This document shows, piece by piece, positions 16,961-24,303 of a stretch of 64,000 nt of DNA (position 1 is the first letter of the stretch; each line of letters opens with the position of its first letter). The DNA is from Paraburkholderia sp. SOS3. Its GTDB lineage: Bacteria > Pseudomonadota > Gammaproteobacteria > Burkholderiales > Burkholderiaceae. The notes beneath the pieces were generated by a model that was given only the letters and a program-made list of their open reading frames with translations, ran no database searches and had not been told where the DNA came from. A program made the translations under genes and the position numbers. The stretch spans positions 310,001 through 374,000 of the forward strand of contig NZ_CP018812.1 in the NCBI RefSeq assembly GCF_001922345.1, written 5' to 3'.

Positions 16961-17440
16961 ATGGCAGAAACCGAAAAAGCAACGCCGGCGAAAAGCAATA
17001 CAAGCGCCGGCAAAACGGCAAAGACCGCGAAGGCAGTGAAGGCAGTGAAATCTGCAAAGCCCGCCGCTAAACCAGCGGTTAAGGCAGCCAAACCCGCTGC
17101 GCAGGCGCCGAAAGCGGATCAGGCACAGCAGCAGCCGGCCGGAAAGGCCGTCAAGGCAATCAAAAGCGTGAAGGCCGCGAACCCGAAAGACGGCAAAGAA
17201 GAAAAGGCGCGCCGCGTCAAGAAAGACAAGGTCGTGCGCGATAGCTTCACGATGCCGAAGTCCGATTACATGAAAATTGCCGAACTGAAGCAGCGCTGCC
17301 TCGATGCGGGCGTGTCGGTGAAGAAGAGCGAATTGCTGCGCGCAGGCCTCGCGCTGCTCGCCGAGGCACAGCCGAAGCGGCTTATCGCCGCTGTGTCGGC
17401 GCTCGATACCGTCAAGACAGGGCGCCCCGCGAAGTCCTGA
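16961..17440 (+). CDS. Lys/Ala-rich histone H1-like protein with a conserved C-terminal domain
   Basis: AAGGAG precedes ATG 16961. Residues 1-90 are almost only Lys, Ala, Pro and Gln, with AKTAKAVKAVKSAKPAAKP-type repeats like eukaryotic H1 tails. From about 92 a folded part follows, with VVRDSFTMPKSDYMKIAELK and KKSELLRAGLALLAE. This could be a ribbon-helix-helix-like DNA-binding motif. The gene probably encodes a nucleoid-associated DNA compaction protein, as in other beta-proteobacteria. The tail length is likely variable between strains because it is repetitive. It is transcribed alone, facing the chemosensory cassette. Confidence 0.7.
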   Translation: MAETEKATPAKSNTSAGKTAKTAKAVKAVKSAKPAAKPAVKAAKPAAQAPKADQAQQQPAGKAVKAIKSVKAANPKDGKEEKARRVKKDKVVRDSFTMPKSDYMKIAELKQRCLDAGVSVKKSELLRAGLALLAEAQPKRLIAAVSALDTVKTGRPAKS

Positions 17441-17460
17441 ACGAAAATGCGAACAGGCAG

Positions 17461-17532
17461 GCGCGGCAGGGCCCCCTTCTGCAGCACCAACCTGCCGCTC
17501 CAACCTGCCGCATTGAAACTGCCCTGCCGCGC
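17461..17532. repeat. Inverted repeats between convergent genes
   Basis: GCGCGGCAGGG (17461-17471) is perfectly mirrored by CCCTGCCGCGC (17522-17532). Two further CCTGCCGC copies (17491-17498, 17504-17511) can pair with the same left arm. It lies between the convergent histone-like and cheY-like genes, so alternative hairpins may end both transcripts. No T-run is present. Confidence 0.5.
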
Positions 17533-17570
17533 TAAACCAGTCGCCTCAAGGCTGCTTCGATGTGCGCGCT

Positions 17571-17936
17571 TCAGCCTGCGAGCTTGCGGAACGTCTCGAG
17601 CACCGCTTCACCCTTGAACGGCTTGACGATCCAGCCCTTCACTCCCGCTGCCTTGCCGCGTTCCTTCATTGCCGGGCTGCTTTCGGTGGTTAGCATGATC
17701 ACGTTGACCGTCGCATTGCCGAGTTCGCCGCGAATCTTTTCGACCATCGTCAGGCCGTCCATGTTCGGCATGTTCACGTCGCTGATCACGAGCTTCGTGC
17801 CGGGGCTGGCCTTCAGTTTCGCGAGCCCGTCTTTGCCGTCGACTGCCGTATCGACGTCGAGACCGTTTTTCTTCAGAAAGCCGGCCACTTCGTCGCGCAC
17901 CGTGCTCGAGTCGTCCACTACCAGAATCTTTGCCAT
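17571..17936 (-). CDS. CheY-like single-domain response regulator
   Basis: The 121-residue receiver has the acidic pair in ILVVDDS, phospho-acceptor Asp53 in VISDVNMPNMDG, a switch Thr in VIMLTTES and a Lys in WIVKPF, so all key residues are present. It has no output domain, as in CheY proteins that act by binding a partner. It is the last gene of a five-gene leftward cassette; its start is 22 bases downstream of the receiver/CheX gene's stop. The likely phosphate source is the membrane CheA-like kinase of the same cassette. Whether it binds the flagellar switch or another target cannot be told. Confidence 0.92.
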   Translation of the reverse strand: MAKILVVDDSSTVRDEVAGFLKKNGLDVDTAVDGKDGLAKLKASPGTKLVISDVNMPNMDGLTMVEKIRGELGNATVNVIMLTTESSPAMKERGKAAGVKGWIVKPFKGEAVLETFRKLAG

Positions 17937-17958
17937 GCTGGTTTCTCCGTAACGCCTG

Positions 17959-18918
17959 TCAGAACAGATCGAGTTCGCCTGCTTCGACCGTCGTGCCCGG
18001 CTGCTCGGTGATCTCCCTGAATTCCTCGGGCGACCAGCTGAGGCTGAACACGAAACGTTGATGCAGGTTGACCGAACGGCCCGATTCCTCGTCGGTGATC
18101 GTATAGACGAAGCACAGTTGCGGGTTTTCGGAGCCGAACGACATGTATTTCTGCCGGTGATTGACGAGCAGCGGCACTTGCACCTGGGCGCGCGCGAGCG
18201 TATCGGCGTCGCCCAGATAGCGGTTCTTGAACGCGCCCCAGATCAGATTGGTCAGTTCGCCGAGCAGATCGTTGAGGTCGCGGAAATCGGCTGCGCCTTG
18301 GCCGGTACCGCGCCGGTCGAGCAGCGCGAGCAGCGGTTCTTCTTCGGCCTGGATCATCATGTAGCCGCGACACCATGCGCTTTCGAGCGCGATCAGGCTG
18401 AATACCTCGCCGAAAATAATGCGGTCGCGCACGATGGTCGGCGGCGCGCAGGTAATGGTGAAGTCCTTGAACAGCGTCGAGAGCTTCGACTCGCTCAGTT
18501 CCGAAATGCCGCGCACGAGCGCATTCGGGTAATCGAGGCTGAAAATATAGCGGTCGATCACTTCGCGCAGCGGCGACATGTCCGAGGCCACGTAGGCCGC
18601 GCAGATAATCTGCCGCAGGCTCTCGGGCAGATCGTCGAGCGTCGTGCGCGCTTCGCGCCGCATGATGACCGGCAATTCGGGGCGCACCGCATACACGCGG
18701 TTCGCGATCGCCGCGGCCTCGTCGAGCGAGCCGCCGTAGTTTTCGTCGAGCAGGATCGCGCCGAGGTCGATATTCGCACGCAGCACCGACAGCAAGCGGC
18801 TTTTGCGCACCTTCACAGCGACGAGGTTGTTCTCGTCGCAGAAGCGCTTGATGGTGTCCATGTGCAGCGGGCTTTCATCGAGCACCAGCACCTTGCTGAC
18901 CGGTTTATTGAGGTTCAT
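17959..18918 (-). CDS. Degenerate receiver fused to a CheX-like phosphatase domain
   Basis: The 319-residue protein starts with a receiver-like domain (about 7-125). It keeps an acidic Asp58 (AILLDENYGG), but the usual switch Thr/Ser is an Arg (VIMRREA) and the Lys is lost. The C-terminal part (about 140-310) contains LLGELTNLIWGAF, with Glu221 and Asn224 spaced as in the ExxN motif of CheC/CheX phosphatases. It should therefore bind a phosphorylated CheY and speed dephosphorylation, with the receiver as a pseudo-domain or regulator. It ends in AGELDLF, a tail shared with the neighbouring CheX-like protein. It is read together with the adjacent CheY. Confidence 0.75.
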   Translation of the reverse strand: MNLNKPVSKVLVLDESPLHMDTIKRFCDENNLVAVKVRKSRLLSVLRANIDLGAILLDENYGGSLDEAAAIANRVYAVRPELPVIMRREARTTLDDLPESLRQIICAAYVASDMSPLREVIDRYIFSLDYPNALVRGISELSESKLSTLFKDFTITCAPPTIVRDRIIFGEVFSLIALESAWCRGYMMIQAEEEPLLALLDRRGTGQGAADFRDLNDLLGELTNLIWGAFKNRYLGDADTLARAQVQVPLLVNHRQKYMSFGSENPQLCFVYTITDEESGRSVNLHQRFVFSLSWSPEEFREITEQPGTTVEAGELDLF

Positions 18919-18949
18919 CGCTCGCCTGCGGGTTCGTCCAATGGATAGA

Positions 18950-19543
18950 TCAGAACAGCTCGAGTTCGCCGCTCGTGTCTTCGGCCATGCTCACGTCGGC
19001 CATGAAATCGATCGGCGCATGCGCACACACGCATAGCGTGGCGGACAACTGCACCGAATCGTTGATCGTCACAGCCCACGTCTCGAGCAGGGCGGGCTTG
19101 AGCCCTTCCAGATACGGCAGGCAACGTGCGCTCAACATATAGGGCGTCGACATCCCCAGGTCCGGAAAGTAGCTCAGCAGCTCCTGATTGATGGCGCCGC
19201 AGCACAGGTTGCAGATTTCCTGAAACACTTCGCTGAACGTCCGTTGCGCGTCACCCTTCGTGTAGTACCCGACGGTCGCGGCGTCCTCGTTCACGTGCAG
19301 CATCAGCAACAGACGGAACGAGATCGATGAAATCGTCAGGACCACGACGTTCGCGTCGTTCGCGCGATCGGTCATCGTGCGGGCCACGCCTGCGTTCGCA
19401 ACGGCCTCGGCGGTCGCATCCGTGCCCTGCCGCCGCGTTTGCGGCACGAATTGACACGTATCGGCCGAGTCCACCGTCAGCCTCGATTGCGCAGCCTTCT
19501 GCAGGATGCGCTCGAAGCTTTCCTTCGCTTGTGCGCTAATCAC
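18950..19543 (-). CDS. CheX/CheC-like protein
   Basis: GTG 19543 is the best start. The 197-residue protein has a CheX/CheC-type fold pattern, with FQEICNLCCGAINQEL around 107-122 including Glu109-x-x-Asn112, the phosphatase pair. The rest has alternating strands and helices, with a Cys-rich pocket that may or may not be functional. It ends in SGELELF, close to AGELDLF of the next protein. It lies between the receptor-like gene (10 bases upstream) and the receiver/CheX gene. It probably acts on the same CheY, but enzyme activity is inferred only from the motif. Annotation as hypothetical would also be fair. Confidence 0.65.
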   Translation of the reverse strand: MISAQAKESFERILQKAAQSRLTVDSADTCQFVPQTRRQGTDATAEAVANAGVARTMTDRANDANVVVLTISSISFRLLLMLHVNEDAATVGYYTKGDAQRTFSEVFQEICNLCCGAINQELLSYFPDLGMSTPYMLSARCLPYLEGLKPALLETWAVTINDSVQLSATLCVCAHAPIDFMADVSMAEDTSGELELF

Positions 19544-19552
19544 GTCCGGCGC

Positions 19553-20281
19553 CTACTGAAGTTTTGCCTGGAACTGATTCGCGAGCGCTTCGACACTCGC
19601 GAGCGACGCGGCGACCATCTTGCCGCCCGCCTGGATGTCCTGAAACGTCGCGGTCGTGGTCAGATCGTTGCGATGGAGGCTGTCGCGATAGCTCTTCGAC
19701 AGTTCCTCCGAACGCGCGGCAAGCGCGCGCACCTCGCTTGCAACCACCGCGAAGCCACGCCCGGCCTGGCCCGCGCGCGCAGCCTCTATCGACGCGTTCA
19801 GCGACACGATCACCACGTGCCGCACGATCGACGACAGCTCCTGGTTCTTCGTGTGCATTTCCTGGTTCTGCGTCATCAGCGAGATCATCTGCTCGTGCCA
19901 GCGTTCGAACGTCCCCGCCAGACCCTTCAGACGCGACGCTTCGCGGGCGAGCTGCTGCGCGTCGCGCGTCCATTGCTCGCGGTTTCCGGTCGCTTCATGC
20001 AACGACGCGCGCGTCTCGTCGACGAGCGCCGTCTGCTGCACAAGCGCGCCCTGCAGCCGCTCGATCGATGCTTCGAGCTCGCGCTTGTCCGCTTCCGCTT
20101 GCGCAAGCAACGCGGTATGGCGGTCGTCGTCGCGGGCGAGCGCGTCGATTCGCGCATCGGCTTCGTCGCGCAACCGTTCGATCAGCCGCGCGCGATGTAA
20201 CCGGTGCACGACGAATGCGAACACGGCGGTGATCACACCGGCCGCGACGGCAATTGCTACATACTGTTGAGTCACACCCAT
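19553..20281 (-). CDS. Single-TM methyl-accepting chemotaxis-type signalling protein
   Basis: The 242-residue protein has one N-terminal helix (about 5-25), a long coiled coil (30-150) and a receptor hairpin tip at about 150-190: VVIVSLNASIEAARAGQAGRGFAVVASEVRALAARS, given here as the span of its key residues 156-191. This is the most conserved segment of chemoreceptors, which contacts CheA and CheW. There is no periplasmic ligand domain and no HAMP, and the coil is too short for normal methylation helices. It might be a coupling scaffold for the membrane kinase encoded just upstream (70 bases). No CheR or CheB gene is near. Confidence 0.82.
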   Translation of the reverse strand: MGVTQQYVAIAVAAGVITAVFAFVVHRLHRARLIERLRDEADARIDALARDDDRHTALLAQAEADKRELEASIERLQGALVQQTALVDETRASLHEATGNREQWTRDAQQLAREASRLKGLAGTFERWHEQMISLMTQNQEMHTKNQELSSIVRHVVIVSLNASIEAARAGQAGRGFAVVASEVRALAARSEELSKSYRDSLHRNDLTTTATFQDIQAGGKMVAASLASVEALANQFQAKLQ

Positions 20282-20350
20282 CCTTCAAGCATTCCATAGA
20301 CGCGAGGCGCGCGAGGCGGCGTGCGGCCCGCAAGCGCCTCGCGCGCCGGC

Positions 20351-22744
20351 TCAACCGGCCAGATGACCATGACCGATAGACGGCGATTGCGCCGCGTCGT
20401 CGCCACGCGTGTCCGTACCGAGGCTGTCCACCGCGAAGCTGTCCGGCAGGCAGACGATCGTCTGGAACTGGCGGAACTCGGCGCCCTTGCGGTCGTCGGT
20501 GAAGCGCAGCTCGATGCTGCCGTGTTCGCGGCTCAGGAAATCGCGCACCGCATCCATGCCGACGCCGCGCCCCGATACTTCGGTCACGTGCTCGGCGGTC
20601 GAGAAGCCCGGGCGGAAAATGAACTCGGCGACTTCTTCGTCGCTGACTCGCGCGTCTGCGTCGATCCAGCCGCGCTCGACGGCAATCGAACGAATCCGGC
20701 TCAGCGCAAGACCGCGGCCATCGTCGCTCAACGTGATCTGCAGCGCGTGATTGTCGACACCGACTTCGATATCGATCGCACCCGCGGCCGGCTTGCCCTG
20801 CGCGGCGCGCACCGCAGCCGTTTCGATGCCGTGATCGATCGAGTTGCGCAGCAGATGCATGAAGACGTTCTTCATCGTGGCGCCGGCCTGGCTGCGCAGG
20901 CGGTAGCCGTTGTCGTCGATGCGCACGACCGGCGCTTCCTTGCCCAGTTCGGCGGCCAGCGACGGCAGCGAATCGAGCACGCCCGAGAGCGTTTCGGCCA
21001 CGCTCTCGGTGCCGAGCACGCGCAGCATCCGGTGCAGCGCATCGCGCATCGTGACGAGCGCGTCGACGTCACCGGTATTCGCGGTTTCGAGCAGTTTCAG
21101 GCTGTGAGCAATATGGTCCTTGTCGACCATCAGATAGCGGTCCGCGCCGCCGCGGCGCGCGAGGCGCTTGCGGCCAAGGCTGATTTCATTGATTTTCGCG
21201 TAGCTGTCGATCGCCTCGCGCACGCGGCCGAGTTCGGCCATCAGCTGTTCCTGATCCCACACGCGTTCGGCATCGTCACGGCGCAGTTCTTCGTAGCGCT
21301 GCTCGGTTTCGTGCACGATGTTCGTCAGATGCTGCAGGTTGTACGTGCGCGCATTGCCCTTGATCGTATGCATGTTGCGGAACAGTTCGGCAATCGCGCT
21401 GCCGTCGGGCAGCTCGTGCTTGCGGATGATCCGCTCGTTTTCGCTGACGAAGCCGCTTGCGCTATCGATGAAGTGATGGAACTTCTCTTCGTTGACCGCG
21501 AGAATTTCGCCGATCATTTCGAGGCGTCGCTTCTGTTCGCCTGCTTCGGCCGCGAGCTTGCGCAGCTCAGTCACATCGCGCACGCACAGCATCAGTCGCA
21601 CGATCGTGTCGCTTTCGTCGGTAATGGCAGACCAGCTCAGATCGAGCGTCTTCAAGCGGCCATCGGGCATGCGCTTTTCGATTTCGCCGACGAGCAGATG
21701 CTGGTTGAACTCGAAGTTGATCGCATCTTCGCCGAGGCACGCGTGCGTCGCCGCGTCGATCTGCGATAGTTCGTCCGCGCCGAGGCCGGTATCGCTGAAC
21801 ACGAGATCCATCAGCGGACGGCCTGCGATGTCGTCCGTTTCGAAAATCGCTTCCAGATAGGCCGAATACTCCGCATGAATCACCGCATTGTCGACTACAG
21901 TCAGAATGCCCTGCTGCATGTTTTGGAGCATTGCCTGGATATCGGCGGTCTTCTGTTTCAGCAGCAGCTGGTTTTCCTGAATTTTCTCGATCATGCCATT
22001 GAACGCGACAATCGAGCGGCCGATTTCGTCGAGACGGCCCACCGGCACGCGGCGCGTGAAATCCTGGCTCGCGGCGATCTCGCTCATCATCGCCTGCATG
22101 CGCGACAGCGGGCGCGTGATCTGACGGTATAACAGCGCACCGATGCCGGTCAGCAGCAAAATCGCGACACCGGTGACGGAGGCGATCGCCATGGTGGTCG
22201 TCGCGAGCTTGTTGTTCAGACCGGCGATGGCCTCGTCTTTCTGGCGGTTTTTCTCGATGCGCAGCGTTTCGACAATGCCTTCGAGTTCGTCGCGATACTC
22301 GGCGACATTCGCGAACAGATACGCCTGAGCCATTTCGTTCTTGCCCGCGAGCTTCATCTTCGCGGTGTCGTCGATGGCGGCGAAGTAGTTGGCAAGGCTT
22401 TCCTGTGCTTGCGTCACCAGTCCTTTCTGCGCCTGGCTTGCCGCGTCTTTCCCTTGCAGCGCGAGTGCCTGTTTCAACGTTTCGCGCTTTTTCTTCAGCT
22501 CGTCCTCGGCCTGCGAAACCATGTTCGCATCGGGCGCATAGACGAGCGTCATGGTGGCGATCTGAACGTCCTTTACCTGCGAGACGAGGTCGGCGGACGC
22601 GAGCGCGCTGGGCACGACGCCTTCCGTCACCTTCCTGACTTCGGTTGCGCTCCCTCTGGTCTGGTACACGGCGTAACCGCCGATAGCCGACAGAGCGACG
22701 AACATCAAAATCACCAAAAGCGTAATGCGATGACGGATAGTCAT
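20351..22744 (-). CDS. Membrane-bound CheA-like histidine kinase (sensor, HAMP, PAS, HPt, HATPase)
   Basis: The 797-residue protein has TM helices at about 7-27 and 183-206 flanking a four-helix-bundle-like sensor as in chemoreceptors. Then come HAMP (205-260), PAS (270-390), an HPt domain with His459 in NMHTIKGNAR, and a HATPase with HLLRNSIDHGIE (630-641), DDGRGL (674-679) and SGRGVGMDAV (724-733). This is CheA chemistry (His on an HPt, ATPase at the end) built into a receptor-like chain. The CheW-like P5 domain and the P2 domain are absent. It heads a cassette with a receptor hairpin, two CheX-like proteins and CheY. A transmembrane CheA of this type would sense directly, without a separate receptor. 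Confidence 0.85.
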   Translation of the reverse strand: MTIRHRITLLVILMFVALSAIGGYAVYQTRGSATEVRKVTEGVVPSALASADLVSQVKDVQIATMTLVYAPDANMVSQAEDELKKKRETLKQALALQGKDAASQAQKGLVTQAQESLANYFAAIDDTAKMKLAGKNEMAQAYLFANVAEYRDELEGIVETLRIEKNRQKDEAIAGLNNKLATTTMAIASVTGVAILLLTGIGALLYRQITRPLSRMQAMMSEIAASQDFTRRVPVGRLDEIGRSIVAFNGMIEKIQENQLLLKQKTADIQAMLQNMQQGILTVVDNAVIHAEYSAYLEAIFETDDIAGRPLMDLVFSDTGLGADELSQIDAATHACLGEDAINFEFNQHLLVGEIEKRMPDGRLKTLDLSWSAITDESDTIVRLMLCVRDVTELRKLAAEAGEQKRRLEMIGEILAVNEEKFHHFIDSASGFVSENERIIRKHELPDGSAIAELFRNMHTIKGNARTYNLQHLTNIVHETEQRYEELRRDDAERVWDQEQLMAELGRVREAIDSYAKINEISLGRKRLARRGGADRYLMVDKDHIAHSLKLLETANTGDVDALVTMRDALHRMLRVLGTESVAETLSGVLDSLPSLAAELGKEAPVVRIDDNGYRLRSQAGATMKNVFMHLLRNSIDHGIETAAVRAAQGKPAAGAIDIEVGVDNHALQITLSDDGRGLALSRIRSIAVERGWIDADARVSDEEVAEFIFRPGFSTAEHVTEVSGRGVGMDAVRDFLSREHGSIELRFTDDRKGAEFRQFQTIVCLPDSFAVDSLGTDTRGDDAAQSPSIGHGHLAG

Positions 22745-23101
22745 GTTGCGATTCCCCGAGGTGGTGCCGGCGTAGGTGTCCTGCTGTCGTTGCAGCGGGA
22801 TCGTGTCGCCTTATTTCAGTGGCCCGTTTGTCGAGCGGCGTCGCGATTGTTGAGGATCAATGTGACTGAACGATGAATCTTCACAATATCGGCTGCGGCT
22901 ATGCACCGCGGCGGGCCTTAAAATTACGTATAGATCGGGCTTCAAATCGGGCTGCAGGTCGGGCTATGAATCATCGCCGGATGAGCGGGCGGCGAAATGT
23001 ATATGTCACAATATCCGGCAAAATCTGATAGGTTTTCCTCGATTCCGTTCGGTTCTCGCTCAGTTCCCCCCAGTTTTCTTTCGATCAAAGCGTCGTTGCC
23101 T
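22745..23101. other. Divergent promoter region between the chemosensory cassette and zntB-like gene
   Basis: This 357-base region has no convincing gene. It must hold promoters for both flanking operons. The right half is AT-richer, with TATGTCACAATATC near 23000, and contains a short tandem repeat (22934-22969). An in-frame extension of the downstream gene to 22997 is not supported. Confidence 0.45.
22934..22969. repeat. Three imperfect 12-bp tandem repeats
   Basis: ATCGGGCTTCAA, ATCGGGCTGCAG and GTCGGGCTATGA follow directly (22934-22945, 22946-22957, 22958-22969), sharing TCGGGCT. Regular 12-bp spacing could place bound proteins on nearly the same face of the helix, so it may be a regulatory element, or a small slippage tract. 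Confidence 0.5.
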
Positions 23102-24145
23102 ATGAAACTGAACCTGGCGCCTTCTACTTACGGAGCGGACCAGTCGGGGCTCGTTTGCAGCTTCCGGTTCGTTTCCGGTCAACCGGGCGTACCGATCGAC
23201 TCCGATTCGGTCGCACGGTGGCTCGCCGATTACGAAGTGAATCGCGAACGTGCGAGCGGCGATTTCCTTTGGCTCCACTTCAATCTTGCGCATGTCGCGA
23301 GCGAACGCTGGATGCGCGCGCACCTCGACCTGCCCGACGAATATTTCGAGGCGCTGCGCGAAGGCTCGCACTCCACACGCATCGAGCATCAGCACGGCGC
23401 GCTGCTTGCGGTCGTCAACGACGTGATCTTCGACTTCGAGAAGACGCCGTCCGAAATCGCCACACTGTGGGTCTACACGCACAAGAACATCATGGTCACC
23501 GCGCGCCTCAAGCAGTTGCGTTCGGTCGACCGCTTGCGCGCCGCGGTGCGCGAGGGCGAGATTTTCAGCACGCCGGCGGAACTGCTGATTCATCTGATGC
23601 GCGATCAGGCCGATCTGCTCGTGCAGATCGTGCGCTCGAGCAGCATCGAAGTCGACCGTATCGAAGATCACTTTCTGTCGAAACAGTCGGTGGAGAGCCG
23701 TCGCGATCTGGGCGCGATGCGCCGCGTGCTGGTGCGGTTGCAACGGCTGCTCGCGCCGGAGCCCGGTTCTATCTTCCGCCTGCTCGTGCGTCCGCCGAAG
23801 TGGCTATCGGAACAGGACGTTCAGCATCTGCGCGATTCGACCGAAGAATTTTCGCTCGTGCTCGGCGACCTGTCGGGTCTGGCCGAGCGGATCAAGCTGC
23901 TGCAGGAAGAAATTGCCGCGCGTCTCGACGAGCAGACGAACCGCACGCTGTTCACCCTGACCCTCGTCACGGTGCTCGCGCTGCCGATCAATATCATCGC
24001 CGGCCTTTTCGGCATGAACGTCGGTGGCGTGCCGCTCGCGGAAAATCATCATGGCTTCTGGGTCATGGTGCTGACCGTGGTCGGTCTGACGGCGCTCGCG
24101 GGTTGGTGGGTGTTCAGACGCACAGGACGCTCTTCGGGCGGCTGA
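23102..24145 (+). CDS. zntB: CorA-family transporter, ZntB-like
   Basis: From ATG 23102 the 347-residue protein fits ZntB (about 327) and has two C-terminal transmembrane helices (about 280-335). The first ends in FGMNVGGVP, the GMN signature of the CorA superfamily in its ZntB-type GMNxGG form, and the preceding part is a large cytoplasmic funnel. ZntB moves zinc across the inner membrane, with import favoured in recent work. Magnesium or cobalt transport by a CorA paralog is the alternative. It stands alone. Confidence 0.82.
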   Translation: MKLNLAPSTYGADQSGLVCSFRFVSGQPGVPIDSDSVARWLADYEVNRERASGDFLWLHFNLAHVASERWMRAHLDLPDEYFEALREGSHSTRIEHQHGALLAVVNDVIFDFEKTPSEIATLWVYTHKNIMVTARLKQLRSVDRLRAAVREGEIFSTPAELLIHLMRDQADLLVQIVRSSSIEVDRIEDHFLSKQSVESRRDLGAMRRVLVRLQRLLAPEPGSIFRLLVRPPKWLSEQDVQHLRDSTEEFSLVLGDLSGLAERIKLLQEEIAARLDEQTNRTLFTLTLVTVLALPINIIAGLFGMNVGGVPLAENHHGFWVMVLTVVGLTALAGWWVFRRTGRSSGG

Positions 24146-24303
24146 ACATCGTCGGGCCGCCCCTCGAGATGAAAGCCGCCCGCACGTATGCGGCAAGCGA
24201 TACGTCGCCGCCTTGCCTCGAAAACGACATACAAGCTTCATCGTTTCAATATGCGTATTAGCCAGACTGTTCTCTTCGAACTCAACGATCGAGGAGGCAA
24301 CTC

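Noticed and set aside
24136..24162. GGGCGGC / GCCGCCC inverted repeat at the end of the zntB-like gene as a terminator
   Set aside because: Arms are only 7 bp, the left one lies inside the gene end, and no T-run follows; too weak to list.
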